Below, one piece after another: positions 9,123 through 18,763 of a stretch of 64,000 nt of DNA. Numbering within the stretch: the first letter of the stretch is position 1; each line of letters begins with the position of its first letter. Made by a program: the position numbers and the translations under genes. The notes beneath the pieces are model-generated. The model was not told where the DNA came from and searched no databases. It saw nothing but the letters and a program-made list of their open reading frames with translations. The stretch is from Miniphocaeibacter halophilus (GTDB taxonomy: Bacteria > Bacillota > Clostridia > Tissierellales > Peptoniphilaceae): the NCBI RefSeq assembly GCF_016458825.1, contig NZ_CP066744.1, positions 315,001-379,000 on the forward strand, in the 5' to 3' direction.

Positions 9123-9557
9123 CTAAAAATTTAATTCTATATTGTTCATTATTTTATCTAGTACTTTTGAAAGTACCTCTAAATCTTCTTTTTTAATTCC
9201 ATCTATTAAAATTTTTTCGTAATTATTAATTTCAACAGATATTTTCTTTTGTAATTCTATACCCTTTTTTGTTAATTTAATCTTTTTAACCCGTCCATCT
9301 TTTTCAGAAATAGTTCTAGTAATAAGATCTTTTTCTTCTATTAATTGAAGTATTCCCGTTACAGTTGAACGTCTTAGATTAAATTCTTCCTCCACTTCTT
9401 TTTGATAAACTTCATAATTTTTACCATTTTTAACAATAAAATGCAGAATTCTAGCTTGTCCTCCTGTTACACCGTACTTTTCAGCCATTTGGTCAAATCC
9501 CCATTTTATTTTTTTGGATAATATATTAATTTTTTTACCACAATATATTTGATTCAT
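9123..9557 (-). CDS. MarR-family regulator of the ABC exporter operon
   Basis: 144-residue winged-helix repressor. The recognition region (EEEFNLRRSTVTGILQLIEEK) lies near residues 60-80 and the wing carries DGRVKKIKLTKKG near 100. It is the first gene of the operon with the exporter pair, and its promoter contains a palindrome at the likely transcription start. The likely role is derepression of the exporter on binding a substrate, as for other MarR-exporter pairs; the ligand is not known. Confidence 0.88.
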   Translation of the reverse strand: MNQIYCGKKINILSKKIKWGFDQMAEKYGVTGGQARILHFIVKNGKNYEVYQKEVEEEFNLRRSTVTGILQLIEEKDLITRTISEKDGRVKKIKLTKKGIELQKKISVEINNYEKILIDGIKKEDLEVLSKVLDKIMNNIELNF

Positions 9558-9573
9558 AATTTCACCTTCTCTA

Positions 9574-9617
9574 GTTAGCTCCCTAACATATTATATGATT
9601 TTTCTTTTTTTTGTCAA
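9574..9617 (-). promoter_or_regulatory. Promoter and operator of the marR-exporter operon
   Basis: On the minus strand: -35 TTGACA (9612-9617), a 16-base spacer and -10 TATAAT (9590-9595). The inverted repeat GTTAG-N4-CTAAC (9574-9587) lies immediately downstream, over the expected start of transcription, where a bound MarR dimer would block the promoter. Confidence 0.75.
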
Positions 9618-9672
9618 TATATATCTTTTATTTCAAATAGGTTATAATTAATGAAGTAATGGAGTTGGATAT

Positions 9673-10590
9673 ATGATTTATTTTATAATTAATCCCCATG
9701 CTAGTTCAGGACTAGGCGAAAAAACTTGGGTAGAATTAAAAAAAATATTGGATAATAGAAAAATAGAATATGATTTTGCTTTAACAACAAGGGAAAAAAG
9801 AGCAGATTTTATCGCTGATGAAATTTCCAAAGGTTTAACTACGCCAATGACTATTGGAATAATTGGTGGAGATGGTACTATAAATGAAGTAATTAATGGA
9901 TTAAAAAATTTCCATTTAATTACTTTAGGAATTATTCCCATTGGTTCCGGTAATGATTTTGTTAGGTCATACGGTTATAAAACTAGTTTGCAAAATTATT
10001 TAGAAATAATTTTATCCCCTAAAAAAATACTTAATTACAATATAGGAAAAATTAAAAATAGTTACTCTGAAAGAAAGTTTATTGTTTCTTCAGGAATAGG
10101 ATTTGATGCACAAATAACCTATACGGTAAATAACTCAAAATTCCGAAAAATTTTTAAGAATACTCCTATTAGTAAATTAGTATATATTTTTAGTGCTTTA
10201 AAGGTAATTTTTGAATTTAAGCCAGTTCCTTTTACAGTTATAGAAGAAGAAAAAACAAGTATTTTCAATTCCCCTTTTTTTTGCGTAATTATGAACACTC
10301 CCTATGAAGGAAAAGCTGTAAAGTTCTGTCCCGATGCAAAAGGATATGACGATATTTTTGATTTTTGTATGATAAATACTACAAATAAATTTAAGTTGGC
10401 TTTTTTAATACTACGAGCATATTCAGGAAAGCATGTTACAAATAAGGATGTTTATATTTCAAAGGGAAAATATTTTAAAATTGAAACATCTAAAGACCTT
10501 CATTGCCATACAGATGGAGAACAAGTTGGAAAAAGTAATTGGGCAGAATTTATTCTGCTAGATGAAAAAATAAAAGTTATAGTCAAGTAA
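9673..10590 (+). CDS. Diacylglycerol/lipid kinase family protein
   Basis: 305-residue cytosolic lipid kinase of the DagK/YegS/BmrU family. The N-terminal domain starts FIINPHASSG, has the nucleotide-binding motif GIIGGDGTINEVINGL near 62-77 and IPIGSGNDF near 95; the C-terminal beta domain has the HTDGE motif near 276 that helps position the active site. Length matches the family (about 300). It is monocistronic, divergent from the marR promoter and followed by a long terminator. The lipid substrate cannot be told. Confidence 0.9.
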   Translation: MIYFIINPHASSGLGEKTWVELKKILDNRKIEYDFALTTREKRADFIADEISKGLTTPMTIGIIGGDGTINEVINGLKNFHLITLGIIPIGSGNDFVRSYGYKTSLQNYLEIILSPKKILNYNIGKIKNSYSERKFIVSSGIGFDAQITYTVNNSKFRKIFKNTPISKLVYIFSALKVIFEFKPVPFTVIEEEKTSIFNSPFFCVIMNTPYEGKAVKFCPDAKGYDDIFDFCMINTTNKFKLAFLILRAYSGKHVTNKDVYISKGKYFKIETSKDLHCHTDGEQVGKSNWAEFILLDEKIKVIVK

Positions 10591-10602
10591 AAATAATTAA
10601 TT

Positions 10603-10660
10603 AAAATAGGTTATATAAATAGAAGAGTGAAATTTTTATCTATTTATATAACCTATTTTT
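10603..10660 (+). terminator. Terminator after the lipid kinase
   Basis: A long AT-rich stem (20 base pairs, AATAGGTTATATAAATAGA with its complement) around a 15-base loop, ending in TTTTT. Confidence 0.8.
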
Positions 10661-10694
10661 AGTAAGGTTGTTATTAATATATTAAAAATCTTAT

Positions 10695-10724
10695 TTGAAC
10701 TTAAGCCTATCATAATGGTATAAG
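10695..10724 (+). promoter_or_regulatory. Likely gap promoter
   Basis: TTGAAC (10695-10700), 18-base spacer, TATAAG (10719-10724). This would give a leader of about 100 bases before the GAPDH start; no riboswitch fold was recognised in it. Confidence 0.5.
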
Positions 10725-10829
10725 AAATGGTTATAAATGTAGAATTTAAAAAATTTCCTTATTATTTTGAATATTTTTTATACATAAAGGGTATCCTTAA
10801 TATTGAGAATAAAACTAAGGAGGTTTATT

Positions 10830-11840
10830 ATGACAATAAAAGTTGGAATAAATGGTTTTGGAAGAATAGGAAGGTTAGCATTTCGTAGAATTAGAGAAGT
10901 TTCAAACGATATCGAAGTTGTAGCTATTAATGACTTAACAAGTCCTAAATTATTAGCACATTTACTACAATTTGATTCAACTCACGGAAAATATCCTGGA
11001 GAAGTTACAGCAACTGAAAACTCTATAATAGTTGATGGTAAAGAAACAGTTGTTTACGCAGAACCAGATGCAAGTAAAATTCCTTGGGTTAAGGAAAATG
11101 GTGTGGATATTGTTTTAGAATGTACTGGTTTTTATACTTCTGAAGAAAAAGCACAAGCTCATATAGATGCTGGTGTTAAAAAAGTTGTAATTTCTGCTCC
11201 GGCAGGACAAATGAAAACCATAGTTTACAATGTAAATGACGATATTTTAAATGGTGATGATAAAATAATTTCAGCCGGATCCTGTACTACAAACTGCCTA
11301 GCACCTATGGCATATGCTTTAAATGAGGAGTTTGGTATTGAAGTTGGTACTATGACTACTGTTCATGCTTATACTTCCACTCAAATGGTTTTAGACGGAC
11401 CTGTAAGAGGTGGAAATTTAAGAGCAGCACGTTCTGCAGCAGATAATATTATTCCACATTCAACAGGAGCAGCTAAGGCAATTGGTTTAGTTATTCCTGA
11501 ACTAAATGGAAAATTACAAGGTCATGCTCAAAGAGTACCTGTAGTAGATGGCTCTTTAACTGAACTTGTAACTATATTAAAGAAGAAGGTAACTGTTGAG
11601 GAAGTAAATGAAGCAGTGAAGAAACATACTATTGATAATCCTTCTTTTGGTTACGAAGAAAGAGAAATAGTTTCTACTGATATTATTGGTACCACTTATG
11701 GTTCTGTTTTTGACCCTACTCAAACAGAAGTAACTTCATCTGGAGATTATCAACTAGTAAAAACTGTTTCATGGTATGACAATGAATACGGATTTACTTG
11801 TCAAATGGTAAGATTGTTAGAAAAATTCATGAATTTATAA
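10830..11840 (+). CDS. gap: Glyceraldehyde-3-phosphate dehydrogenase
   Basis: 336-residue glycolytic NAD-dependent enzyme that converts glyceraldehyde-3-phosphate to 1,3-bisphosphoglycerate. It shows the NAD-binding start [12 protein letters not shown], the catalytic Cys in SAGSCTTNC (about 150) and the C-terminal [10 protein letters not shown]. The start is the ATG preceded by AAGGAGG (10817-10823); an upstream in-frame start lacks a site. It is monocistronic here, unlike the common gap-pgk-tpi cluster; pgk and tpi are not in the window. Confidence 0.97.
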   Translation: MTIKVGINGFGRIGRLAFRRIREVSNDIEVVAINDLTSPKLLAHLLQFDSTHGKYPGEVTATENSIIVDGKETVVYAEPDASKIPWVKENGVDIVLECTGFYTSEEKAQAHIDAGVKKVVISAPAGQMKTIVYNVNDDILNGDDKIISAGSCTTNCLAPMAYALNEEFGIEVGTMTTVHAYTSTQMVLDGPVRGGNLRAARSAADNIIPHSTGAAKAIGLVIPELNGKLQGHAQRVPVVDGSLTELVTILKKKVTVEEVNEAVKKHTIDNPSFGYEEREIVSTDIIGTTYGSVFDPTQTEVTSSGDYQLVKTVSWYDNEYGFTCQMVRLLEKFMNL

Positions 11841-11876
11841 ATCTAAATATTTAATTTATTGTTAAGTATTAGTATT

Positions 11877-11903
11877 TAAAAACTGCCTAATGGCAGTTTT
11901 TTT
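11877..11903 (+). terminator. Terminator of gap
   Basis: AAAACTGCC-TAAT-GGCAGTTTT stem followed by a T-run. Confidence 0.92.
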
Positions 11904-12059
11904 ATTACTATTATTTACATACCACTTTATTATGATAAACTATACTTTAACTAAGTTTTTTATTTATATCTTTTTATTGATAATTATGATACAATTTACT
12001 TGTAATATAGAAACATTTTTCCCTAGTTTATTTACATAATTTATTAATGAAGGTGTAAG

Positions 12060-12941
12060 ATGAAGTTTTTTAATAAAAACGAAATTTTTAATATAATTTA
12101 TATGATAATAGGAACTTTTTTAATAGCTTTAGGCATTAATATGTTCTTTATTCCCCATGAGATCGTTTCTGGTGGGATGAATGGAATAAGTGTTATTCTC
12201 TATCATGTTTTTAATATTTCTCCTGACAAAACGCTGTTTGTTTCCAACTTCCCACTTATTATTTTAAGTTTAATTTTTTTAGGAAAAAAATATACCCTTA
12301 ATACTATTTTTTGTTCATTTTTACTTCCTATATTTGTAAGAATGATAATAAATATACCACCATTTGAAGGTGACACAATTTTAGCGTCTATTTTCGGTGG
12401 AATTATTACAGGCCTAGGAATTGGTTTAACTTTTAAAGGCGGTAGCTCAACTGGTGGAACTGCTATTCCTGAACAGATTATTCATGATTATTTAAGAATT
12501 CCCTTAAGTACTTCGGTATTATTAGTAGATGGATTTATACTATTAGGAGCTTTTTATTTCTTTGATTTGTCCTCAGGATTATACTCCTTAATTTCATTGT
12601 TTATTATTGGGAAAATGGTAGATGTTACTCAATCAGGTGGACAACCGGCAAAAACCTGCCTTGTTATTTCAAATAAAACAGATAAATTAATTTATGAACT
12701 AACTGTACCCTTATATTTAGGAGTTACTATTTTAGATGGAAGAGGCGCCTATACCGGTGACAAAAAAGAAGTTTTACTATGTACTTTTCCTGAAAAAACA
12801 ATTATAGATGTAAAAAATGCCATCTATAAAATTGACCCTAATGCCTTCTGTTTAGTTTTTGATACTAAGGAAGTACTTGGAAATAGATGGAAATCACATT
12901 TAATAAAAGAAAATAATCTATTAAAATTAAAAAATAATTAG
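12060..12941 (+). CDS. YitT-family membrane protein
   Basis: 293-residue protein with about five or six membrane segments (DUF161 region, roughly 10-190; note GGMNGISVIL and GGSSTGGTAIP) and a C-terminal cytosolic DUF2179 domain (about 200-285, with LDGRGAYTGDKKEVLLC). Function in the family is not settled. A second member is at 21628-22524 in the same window. Single gene with its own terminator. Confidence 0.88.
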   Translation: MKFFNKNEIFNIIYMIIGTFLIALGINMFFIPHEIVSGGMNGISVILYHVFNISPDKTLFVSNFPLIILSLIFLGKKYTLNTIFCSFLLPIFVRMIINIPPFEGDTILASIFGGIITGLGIGLTFKGGSSTGGTAIPEQIIHDYLRIPLSTSVLLVDGFILLGAFYFFDLSSGLYSLISLFIIGKMVDVTQSGGQPAKTCLVISNKTDKLIYELTVPLYLGVTILDGRGAYTGDKKEVLLCTFPEKTIIDVKNAIYKIDPNAFCLVFDTKEVLGNRWKSHLIKENNLLKLKNN

Positions 12942-12977
12942 GTAGTATTAATAATTTACCTAATTATTTTATTTTTT
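12936..12977 (+). terminator. Probable terminator of the YitT gene
   Basis: AATTAGGTA and TACCTAATT pair around a 12-base loop overlapping the stop codon, followed by T-rich sequence. The stem is weak. Confidence 0.55.
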
Positions 12978-13067
12978 AATTAAAGAATAAATACAAGCAA
13001 GAGCAATTACTAATATTATAAGAATTAATGTTTGAAATTGTCTTTTAATATAATTTTTATAATTCAT
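12969..13067 (-). CDS. 32-residue membrane microprotein, Fur-box promoter
   Basis: A short ORF starting with ATG behind a perfect AGGAGG (six bases of spacing) encodes 32 residues: a basic start (MNYKNYIKRQF) then one hydrophobic stretch (about residues 13-28, with ALAC near the end) and a lysine tail. A good promoter with a perfect Fur-type palindrome lies about 100 bases upstream of the start. I recognise no family. Expression is suggested by the site, the promoter and the fit of the hydrophobic segment; a role in iron-responsive membrane physiology is inference only. Its 3' end overlaps the terminator stem region of the convergent YitT gene. Confidence 0.6.
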   Translation of the reverse strand: MNYKNYIKRQFQTLILIILVIALACIYSLIKK

Positions 13068-13173
13068 TTTTTTCCTCCTAAAAGGTCCTTATAAGTGAAG
13101 GTTTATAGAATATTTAAATTAAATAATCTACTTTATGTAACTTAATTTTACTTTTTAGGTATTTCTTACCTCT

Positions 13174-13225
13174 ATAATATAATCAATATAATAGTAGGTC
13201 AAGACTATTTGATAATTATTATCAA
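13174..13225 (-). promoter_or_regulatory. Promoter with perfect Fur-type box
   Basis: Minus-strand promoter: -35 TTGACC (13197-13202), 17-base spacer, -10 TATTAT (13174-13179). Just upstream is the palindrome TTGATAATTATTATCAA (13209-13225); its core TGATAAT-N-ATTATCA is an exact match to the 7-1-7 Fur/PerR-class box known from Bacillus. It could also affect the dinB promoter on the other strand. Confidence 0.75.
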
Positions 13226-13367
13226 TTAATCGATTCTTAATTACTTTTTTGTAATATTCATAATGTTTTTAATTCTACATCTTATATAATTTCATTTTAT
13301 TTTTTGTTTTTAGAACATATGTTTATATTTTTTGTCTTTATTGATATAATTAAACTAGGTGAATAGT

Positions 13368-14417
13368 ATGAATGATGATTTGAATTTTTTACATATAGAT
13401 TTAGATGCCTTTTTTGCTTCCGTTGAAGAACTTGACAACCCTTCTCTTAAGGGAAAGCCAATGGTTGTAGGTGGAAGAAGTCAAAGGGGGATTATTACAA
13501 CTGCAAATTATGAGGCTAGAAAGTATGGCCTTCATTCTGCTATGCCTATTTTTAAAGCAAAAAAGCTTTGCCCCCATGTTATTATTGTTCCTACAAGACA
13601 TGATAAATATGAGGAAATGAGTAAAAAAGTCTTTGAAGTTCTTTACAGGTACTCTAATCGAATTGAAAAAATGTCTATTGATGAAGCTTGTCTGGATATT
13701 TCTCATATTAATTTAAATCCTACTATACTAGCAAAAAAGATTCAAAGAGATGTTTTTAAAAGTACAGGCCTTACTGTTTCCATTGGTATAAGCTATAATA
13801 AATCCCTTGCTAAAATGGCTTCGGACTGGAATAAGCCTCAAGGAGTAAAAATAATAACAAAGGACATGGTACCCGGTATTCTTTTAAACCTACCTATTGG
13901 AAAAATTGCCGGAATTGGTAAAAAATCCGAAGAAAAATTTCATAAAATGGGAATCTATAAGGTAAAGGATTTAATGCAAATAAATAAGGAAATGTTAGAG
14001 TATCATTTTGGGAAACTTGGACTGGTTGTTTATGACAGAATTAGAGGAGTTGACAACCGTCAAGTTGAAACTACTAGAAAAAGAAAGAGCATAGGAATTG
14101 AAAGAACTTTTTCAGAGGATATATACAATAAAGATGATATTAAAAATAAAATCCTTGAATTTTCAATGGATTTATCCAAGGAGTTGAAATCAAGGAAAAT
14201 AATTGGAAAGACCATTTCAATAAAAATAAAATTTAATGACTTTAAGGTTATTACCCGTAGCATTACTTTGGAAAATCCTAGAAATGACTTTGAAGAAATT
14301 TATCATAAGGCTTGTTATCTACTGGACAATATAAAACTGGAAAAGCCTATTAGGCTCCTAGGTGTTGCCATGGCAAATTTACAAAAAGATAATATAATTC
14401 AATTAAGCTTTATGTAG
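13368..14417 (+). CDS. dinB: DNA polymerase IV (Y-family)
   Basis: 349-residue translesion polymerase. The N-terminus FLHIDLDAFFASVEE carries the first catalytic Asp, SIDEACLDIS (about 103-112) the second acidic pair, and the helix-hairpin-helix and little-finger domains follow (GIGKKSEEKFHKMGI near 185). The start is the ATG with AGGTG six bases upstream; an in-frame GTG three codons earlier would place the site inside the gene. No C-terminal beta-clamp motif was checked beyond the final QLSFM, which resembles the short clamp-binding tail (QLSLF-like). ftcD follows 12 bases downstream. Confidence 0.93.
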   Translation: MNDDLNFLHIDLDAFFASVEELDNPSLKGKPMVVGGRSQRGIITTANYEARKYGLHSAMPIFKAKKLCPHVIIVPTRHDKYEEMSKKVFEVLYRYSNRIEKMSIDEACLDISHINLNPTILAKKIQRDVFKSTGLTVSIGISYNKSLAKMASDWNKPQGVKIITKDMVPGILLNLPIGKIAGIGKKSEEKFHKMGIYKVKDLMQINKEMLEYHFGKLGLVVYDRIRGVDNRQVETTRKRKSIGIERTFSEDIYNKDDIKNKILEFSMDLSKELKSRKIIGKTISIKIKFNDFKVITRSITLENPRNDFEEIYHKACYLLDNIKLEKPIRLLGVAMANLQKDNIIQLSFM

Positions 14418-14429
14418 AAAGGATAATAA

Positions 14430-15329
14430 ATGTCAAAAATAGTTCAATGTATACCTAATTTTAGTGAAGGAAAAAATATAACAACAATTAAGAAATTAAT
14501 TGATGTTGCTAAATCCACTGCTGGAGTTACTCTTGTTGACCATTCTTCAGATGAAAACCACAATAGGTCTGTATTTACATTAATAGGGTCACCTGAAGGT
14601 GTTGAGGAAGTTCTTGTTAAACTTTCTAAAATAGCAAGAGATAATATAGATATGACTAAACATTTTGGTAAGCATCCAAGAATGGGTTCAACAGATGTTA
14701 TAGCCTTAGTGCCAATTAAAAATATTACTATGGAAGAAACAGTTAAACTATCTGAAAAAATTGGAGAAAGAATTTATAATGAATTGGAAATACCTGTAAT
14801 GCTATATGCAAATTCTGCAAAAAAAGAAAATAGAATTAATTTAGCCAATATTAGAAAAGGCGAATTTGAAGGTATGAGTAAAAAATTATTAGAAGAGAAG
14901 TGGACTCCTGATTTTGGAGAAAACAAAATACACCCTACTGCTGGTATAACAGCAATAGGTGCAAGAAGTCCTATGATTGCCTTTAATGTTAATTTAAATA
15001 CCAATAACTTGGAAATAGCAAACAATATTGCAAGAATAATAAGAGGTTCAAGTGGTGGCTTTAAAAATTGTAAGGCAATTGGTCTTTTATTAGAAGATAA
15101 AAATATAGTACAGGTTTCTATAAATATGATGGACTATAATAAACTCCCACTTTATAGAATTTTTGAAATTATAAAACTTGAAGCTAAAAAATATGGTGTT
15201 ACTATTTTAGAAAGTGAAATCATAGGACTTACTCCCGGAAAAGCATTGGTTGATTCAGCTATTTATTATTTACAAATGAATAATTTCGACTATAATACTC
15301 AAGTTTTAGAAAATTATTTATTTGATTAG
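14430..15329 (+). CDS. ftcD: Glutamate formiminotransferase
   Basis: 299-residue enzyme moving the formimino group from formiminoglutamate to tetrahydrofolate. It starts MSKIVQCIPNFSEGKN, characteristic of the family, and has VDHSSDENHNRSVFT (about 35-50) and HPRMGSTDVIALVP (about 85). The length corresponds to the transferase domain alone; the cyclodeaminase domain of the animal enzyme is absent. No histidine-utilisation genes are nearby, so its place in histidine breakdown rests on genes elsewhere. It follows dinB closely and may share its transcript. Confidence 0.93.
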   Translation: MSKIVQCIPNFSEGKNITTIKKLIDVAKSTAGVTLVDHSSDENHNRSVFTLIGSPEGVEEVLVKLSKIARDNIDMTKHFGKHPRMGSTDVIALVPIKNITMEETVKLSEKIGERIYNELEIPVMLYANSAKKENRINLANIRKGEFEGMSKKLLEEKWTPDFGENKIHPTAGITAIGARSPMIAFNVNLNTNNLEIANNIARIIRGSSGGFKNCKAIGLLLEDKNIVQVSINMMDYNKLPLYRIFEIIKLEAKKYGVTILESEIIGLTPGKALVDSAIYYLQMNNFDYNTQVLENYLFD

Positions 15330-15360
15330 ATTTAAGGAATTATAAAATATTTTTTTAATA

Positions 15361-15392
15361 CAAAAGAGCAGATAAATTTTCCTATCTGCTCC
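15361..15392 (-). terminator. Terminator of the PTS glucose gene
   Basis: On the minus strand GAGCAGATA and TATCTGCTC form a stem with an 8-base loop, followed by TTTTG. Confidence 0.8.
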
Positions 15393-15401
15393 TTATAGTT
15401 A

Positions 15402-17513
15402 TTATTTAATTTCTAAAATATTATCATTTATATTTACATGTCCATAATTTTCCACATGTATTTTTTCTCCATCAATATTTGTAAATATCATTACTACAGC
15501 TGATGAAGTTGCATTTTCATTAACATAGTCTAAGTCAAAAGTAATTAATTTTTGACCTTTTTTAACTTTATCGCCATTATTAACAAACATTTCAAAGCCT
15601 TCACCATTTAATTCTACTGTATTTATTCCGGCATGAATTAATATTTCAACTCCTGAATCTGATGTTAATCCCACTGCGTGTTTTGTTTCAAATGCAAAGC
15701 TAATTGTACCATCACAAGGTGCTACTATTTCTCCATTATCTGGAAATATTACTACTCCATCACCCATTAATTTTTCTGAAAATGTTGGATCCGGTGTTTC
15801 TGTAATTGGTTTTAAGTCACCTGTTATTGGAGCTGTTATTATTTCTGAAGAAACTTCTACAGTAGGTTCTTTTTCTTCTTTCTCCTCTGCTCTTTCATTA
15901 CTAACAACTTGTCCACTTTCTAAGTATTCTTCCAATTCAGTTTTTATTAATGATACTTTTGGTCCGTAAACGACTTGAACACCTGTACCTTTTACTATTA
16001 CACCTGCAGCTCCTGTTTGTTTTAAGAGTTCCTCATTTACTTTACCTGAATCACTTACAGTAATTCTTAAACGGGTTGCACAAGAATCTACACTGTCAAT
16101 ATTTTTAGAGCCACCTAAACCTTCAGTTATATCTATAATTTGGTCACTAGCTGTTGCTGTACCTTTTTCCTTTTGTTCTTTTACATCTTTTTTAGTATAT
16201 AATTTTACTTCACTTTCTTCTCCTCTTCCTGGAGTTTTTAAGTTAAATTTTAATATTAAGAATTTAAAAATTACATAATATAATATGAAGTAAATAATTC
16301 CTATTGGTATAATTCTTAACCAATTTGTTTTACCATTACCTTGAAGTATTCCAAATAGGAATAAATCGATTAGTCCTCCTGAAAATGTTAGTCCCACAGC
16401 TATATTAAATATATGTGCTATCATATATGCTGCTCCTGCTAAAACTACTTGTACAGCAAATAACATAGGAGCAACAAAAAGGAATGAAAACTCTAATGGT
16501 TCTGTTATTCCTGTAAACATACTTGTTAGTGATGCTGATAAAAGTAATCCTTTAGCCTGTTTTTTGTTTTCAGGTTTTGCACATTTATACATTGCTAGCG
16601 CTGCTCCCGGTAAACCGAAAATCATAAATATAAATTCACCGGAAAAATATCTAGTAGCTTCCGCACTAAAATGTACTGTATTCGGGTCAGCTAATTGAGC
16701 AAAGAATATTCTTTGTCCACCTTCTACTAACTGTCCTGCAACTTCCATTGTTCCACCAACAGCTGTTTGCCAGAAAGGCAAATAAAATACATGGTGTAAA
16801 CCAAATGGAATTAAGGCACGTTTAATTATTCCAAATGCTAATGTTCCAATATATCCGGTTCCTGTAACCAGTTTTCCCAATGAATATATTCCCGTTTGAA
16901 TAAATGGCCATAAATAAAACATTAATATTCCAACTACTAAATATACTACTGTTGATATTATTGGTACAAATCTACTACCTCCAAAAAATGATAAGGCACT
17001 AGGTAGTTCTATTCGGTAGAACTTATTATGTAATGCTGCAACTCCAAGCCCTACAATAATACCACCAAAGACTCCCATTTGTAATGAAGGTATTCCTACT
17101 GCATCTGCTATTGTTCCAGGTAAAACTGATGGAGCAATTGAACCATCTGCCAATACTTTACCTGAAATAGTCAACATAGCGTTAATTGCTGTATGCATTA
17201 CAAAGAAAGCTATTACAGCAGATAAAGCCGATACTTCTTTTTCTTTTTTTGCCATTCCTATTGCTACACCTACTGCAAAAATAAGTGGTAGATTGTCAAA
17301 AATTACACTTCCTGCCTTACTCATTACAGTAAGTAGTGAATTTAATACAGTACCACTTCCAAGAATTGATTCTAGTCCATAGGAGGCAATCATAGTTTCA
17401 TTGGTAAATGAGCCTCCCACTCCTAATAACAATCCTGCAACCGGTAAAATTGCTATGGGCAGCATAAAACTTCGCCCTACACGTTGTAAGACTTCAAAAA
17501 TCTTGTCTTTCAT
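15402..17513 (-). CDS. ptsG: PTS glucose-type permease, fused EIICBA
   Basis: 703-residue sugar importer and kinase. The membrane EIIC domain spans about 1-410, the EIIB domain has the phospho-Cys in DSCATRLR (about 475), and the EIIA domain has the active His in VEILIHAGINTVELNG (about 615). Domain order C-B-A is that of Gram-positive glucose or N-acetylglucosamine permeases; the precise sugar is inferred. The start is the ATG six bases after AAGGAAGG; an ATG two codons upstream touches the site. No antiterminator gene or RAT-like leader was seen. Confidence 0.92.
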   Translation of the reverse strand: MKDKIFEVLQRVGRSFMLPIAILPVAGLLLGVGGSFTNETMIASYGLESILGSGTVLNSLLTVMSKAGSVIFDNLPLIFAVGVAIGMAKKEKEVSALSAVIAFFVMHTAINAMLTISGKVLADGSIAPSVLPGTIADAVGIPSLQMGVFGGIIVGLGVAALHNKFYRIELPSALSFFGGSRFVPIISTVVYLVVGILMFYLWPFIQTGIYSLGKLVTGTGYIGTLAFGIIKRALIPFGLHHVFYLPFWQTAVGGTMEVAGQLVEGGQRIFFAQLADPNTVHFSAEATRYFSGEFIFMIFGLPGAALAMYKCAKPENKKQAKGLLLSASLTSMFTGITEPLEFSFLFVAPMLFAVQVVLAGAAYMIAHIFNIAVGLTFSGGLIDLFLFGILQGNGKTNWLRIIPIGIIYFILYYVIFKFLILKFNLKTPGRGEESEVKLYTKKDVKEQKEKGTATASDQIIDITEGLGGSKNIDSVDSCATRLRITVSDSGKVNEELLKQTGAAGVIVKGTGVQVVYGPKVSLIKTELEEYLESGQVVSNERAEEKEEKEPTVEVSSEIITAPITGDLKPITETPDPTFSEKLMGDGVVIFPDNGEIVAPCDGTISFAFETKHAVGLTSDSGVEILIHAGINTVELNGEGFEMFVNNGDKVKKGQKLITFDLDYVNENATSSAVVMIFTNIDGEKIHVENYGHVNINDNILEIK

Positions 17514-17579
17514 AAACATCCTTCCTTTTCTAAAAATTTACCTTTTATATAATAACATATTTAAATAAATATTTTATTA

Positions 17580-17972
17580 TTACGATAATATTTTTACATA
17601 AAATTTTCTAGTTCTAGGTCCATCAAATTCGCAAAAATAAATACCTTGCCATGTTCCTAGTAATAATTTTCCATTTTCAATTATAACTGTAACAGAGGAT
17701 CCAACCGACGTTGCCTTTAAATGTGCAGAACTATTTCCTTCAAAATGACGAAATTCCTCTCTGTCCGGATAAGCCTTTTCTAAACCTAACAGCATATCTT
17801 TTACTACATCCGGATCTGCATTTTCATTTATAGTTATTCCTGCTGTTGTATGTGGACAAAAAACAAGACAAATGCCATTTTTTACCTCACTAATTGAAAC
17901 AGATTTTTGTGCATAGGAAGTAATATTATGAAATGACTCCTTTTTCGTTTGTAATGAATAGTTATAAAGCAT
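17580..17972 (-). CDS. YjbQ-family protein (UPF0047)
   Basis: 130-residue small cytosolic protein. Conserved blocks are CPHTTAGITINENADPDV (about 40-57), HLKATSVGSSV (about 85-95) and GTWQGIYFCEFDGPRTR (about 107-123), which hold the conserved His, Asp, Gln and Glu. The family has an unsettled biochemical role (a weak thiamin phosphate synthase activity has been discussed). It stands alone, about 65 bases before the PTS start. Confidence 0.9.
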   Translation of the reverse strand: MLYNYSLQTKKESFHNITSYAQKSVSISEVKNGICLVFCPHTTAGITINENADPDVVKDMLLGLEKAYPDREEFRHFEGNSSAHLKATSVGSSVTVIIENGKLLLGTWQGIYFCEFDGPRTRKFYVKILS

Positions 17973-18118
17973 ATAAAAAATCCTTTCATTTAATATTTTT
18001 TATTAAATAATTATATAGAATTTAACAAAAATATATATTATTAAATAAGTATACTTTATTTCTACCCATTATGACTTTAATTTAAATAAAAATAATTGTA
18101 AAAAACTTCTTTACTATT

Positions 18119-18763
18119 TTATATTTTCTTAACCGGATGACGTATTACCGTCTTTAAGTTTTCAATTTTACATCGTCTAGGATCTGATAAATAAATTTCA
18201 TGATGTTTTCTATTATTGTTAATATCGGTAACAAAACCTTCTTGTTCTATGTATTTATTCATCTTATTAATTGATTCAATTTCAGTGTCATAGGAACCAA
18301 TATGCATTATTTGTACACACAGTCCTTCTTTCCATTTTAAATATTTTGCCTTTGATAGATTAAGTTCCGGTTTTTTATTTTGTAATTTTTCTTTAGCCCA
18401 TATAAAAACTTCCTCTGTTACAAAGTCCGGTTGTCTAATTAATGAAGTCCATAAAAAATCATTCTTATCTCCTATAGTTCCTCCCTTATAGCTTTCATCA
18501 TCAAACCACCACAGACCTTCAAGAGGTGGCACAACATAATCAAAATAATCCTTTGGTTTCGTTCCGTCCTTTTTGCTCATTTTTATTGTATATGATAGGC
18601 CATAAAGAATTTCCATTGCCTCCTTATATTCTTGTGATGTATTTGGATTACCTTTACCATCTACTGCTATGAAAATCATTTCCGGAACATCTATTAAACT
18701 AGGTTTTTTCTTTGGTAAATATAAATCCTTGTATTCTTTTTTATAATCAAATTTCTTTTCCAT
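18119..18763 (-). CDS. GyrI-like small-molecule binding domain protein
   Basis: 214-residue protein of the stand-alone GyrI-like class. Conserved features are FIAVDGKGNPN (about 30-40), PLEGLWWFD (about 82) and VQIMHIGSYDTE (about 150). The fold normally binds hydrophobic or drug-like molecules in a tandem beta-alpha-beta pocket. It overlaps the upstream merR gene by 17 bases, so the two are co-translated and may deal with the same ligand. A direct ligand is not known. Confidence 0.85.
   Translation of the reverse strand: MEKKFDYKKEYKDLYLPKKKPSLIDVPEMIFIAVDGKGNPNTSQEYKEAMEILYGLSYTIKMSKKDGTKPKDYFDYVVPPLEGLWWFDDESYKGGTIGDKNDFLWTSLIRQPDFVTEEVFIWAKEKLQNKKPELNLSKAKYLKWKEGLCVQIMHIGSYDTEIESINKMNKYIEQEGFVTDINNNRKHHEIYLSDPRRCKIENLKTVIRHPVKKI

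Noticed and set aside
11978-11993. Second Fur-like box before the YitT gene (TGATAATTATGATACA)
   Set aside because: Only about 12 of 15 positions fit and the right arm is poor; AT-rich DNA gives such matches by chance.
15361-15392. Same hairpin as terminator of ftcD
   Set aside because: On the plus strand no T-run follows; it fits the minus-strand PTS gene.
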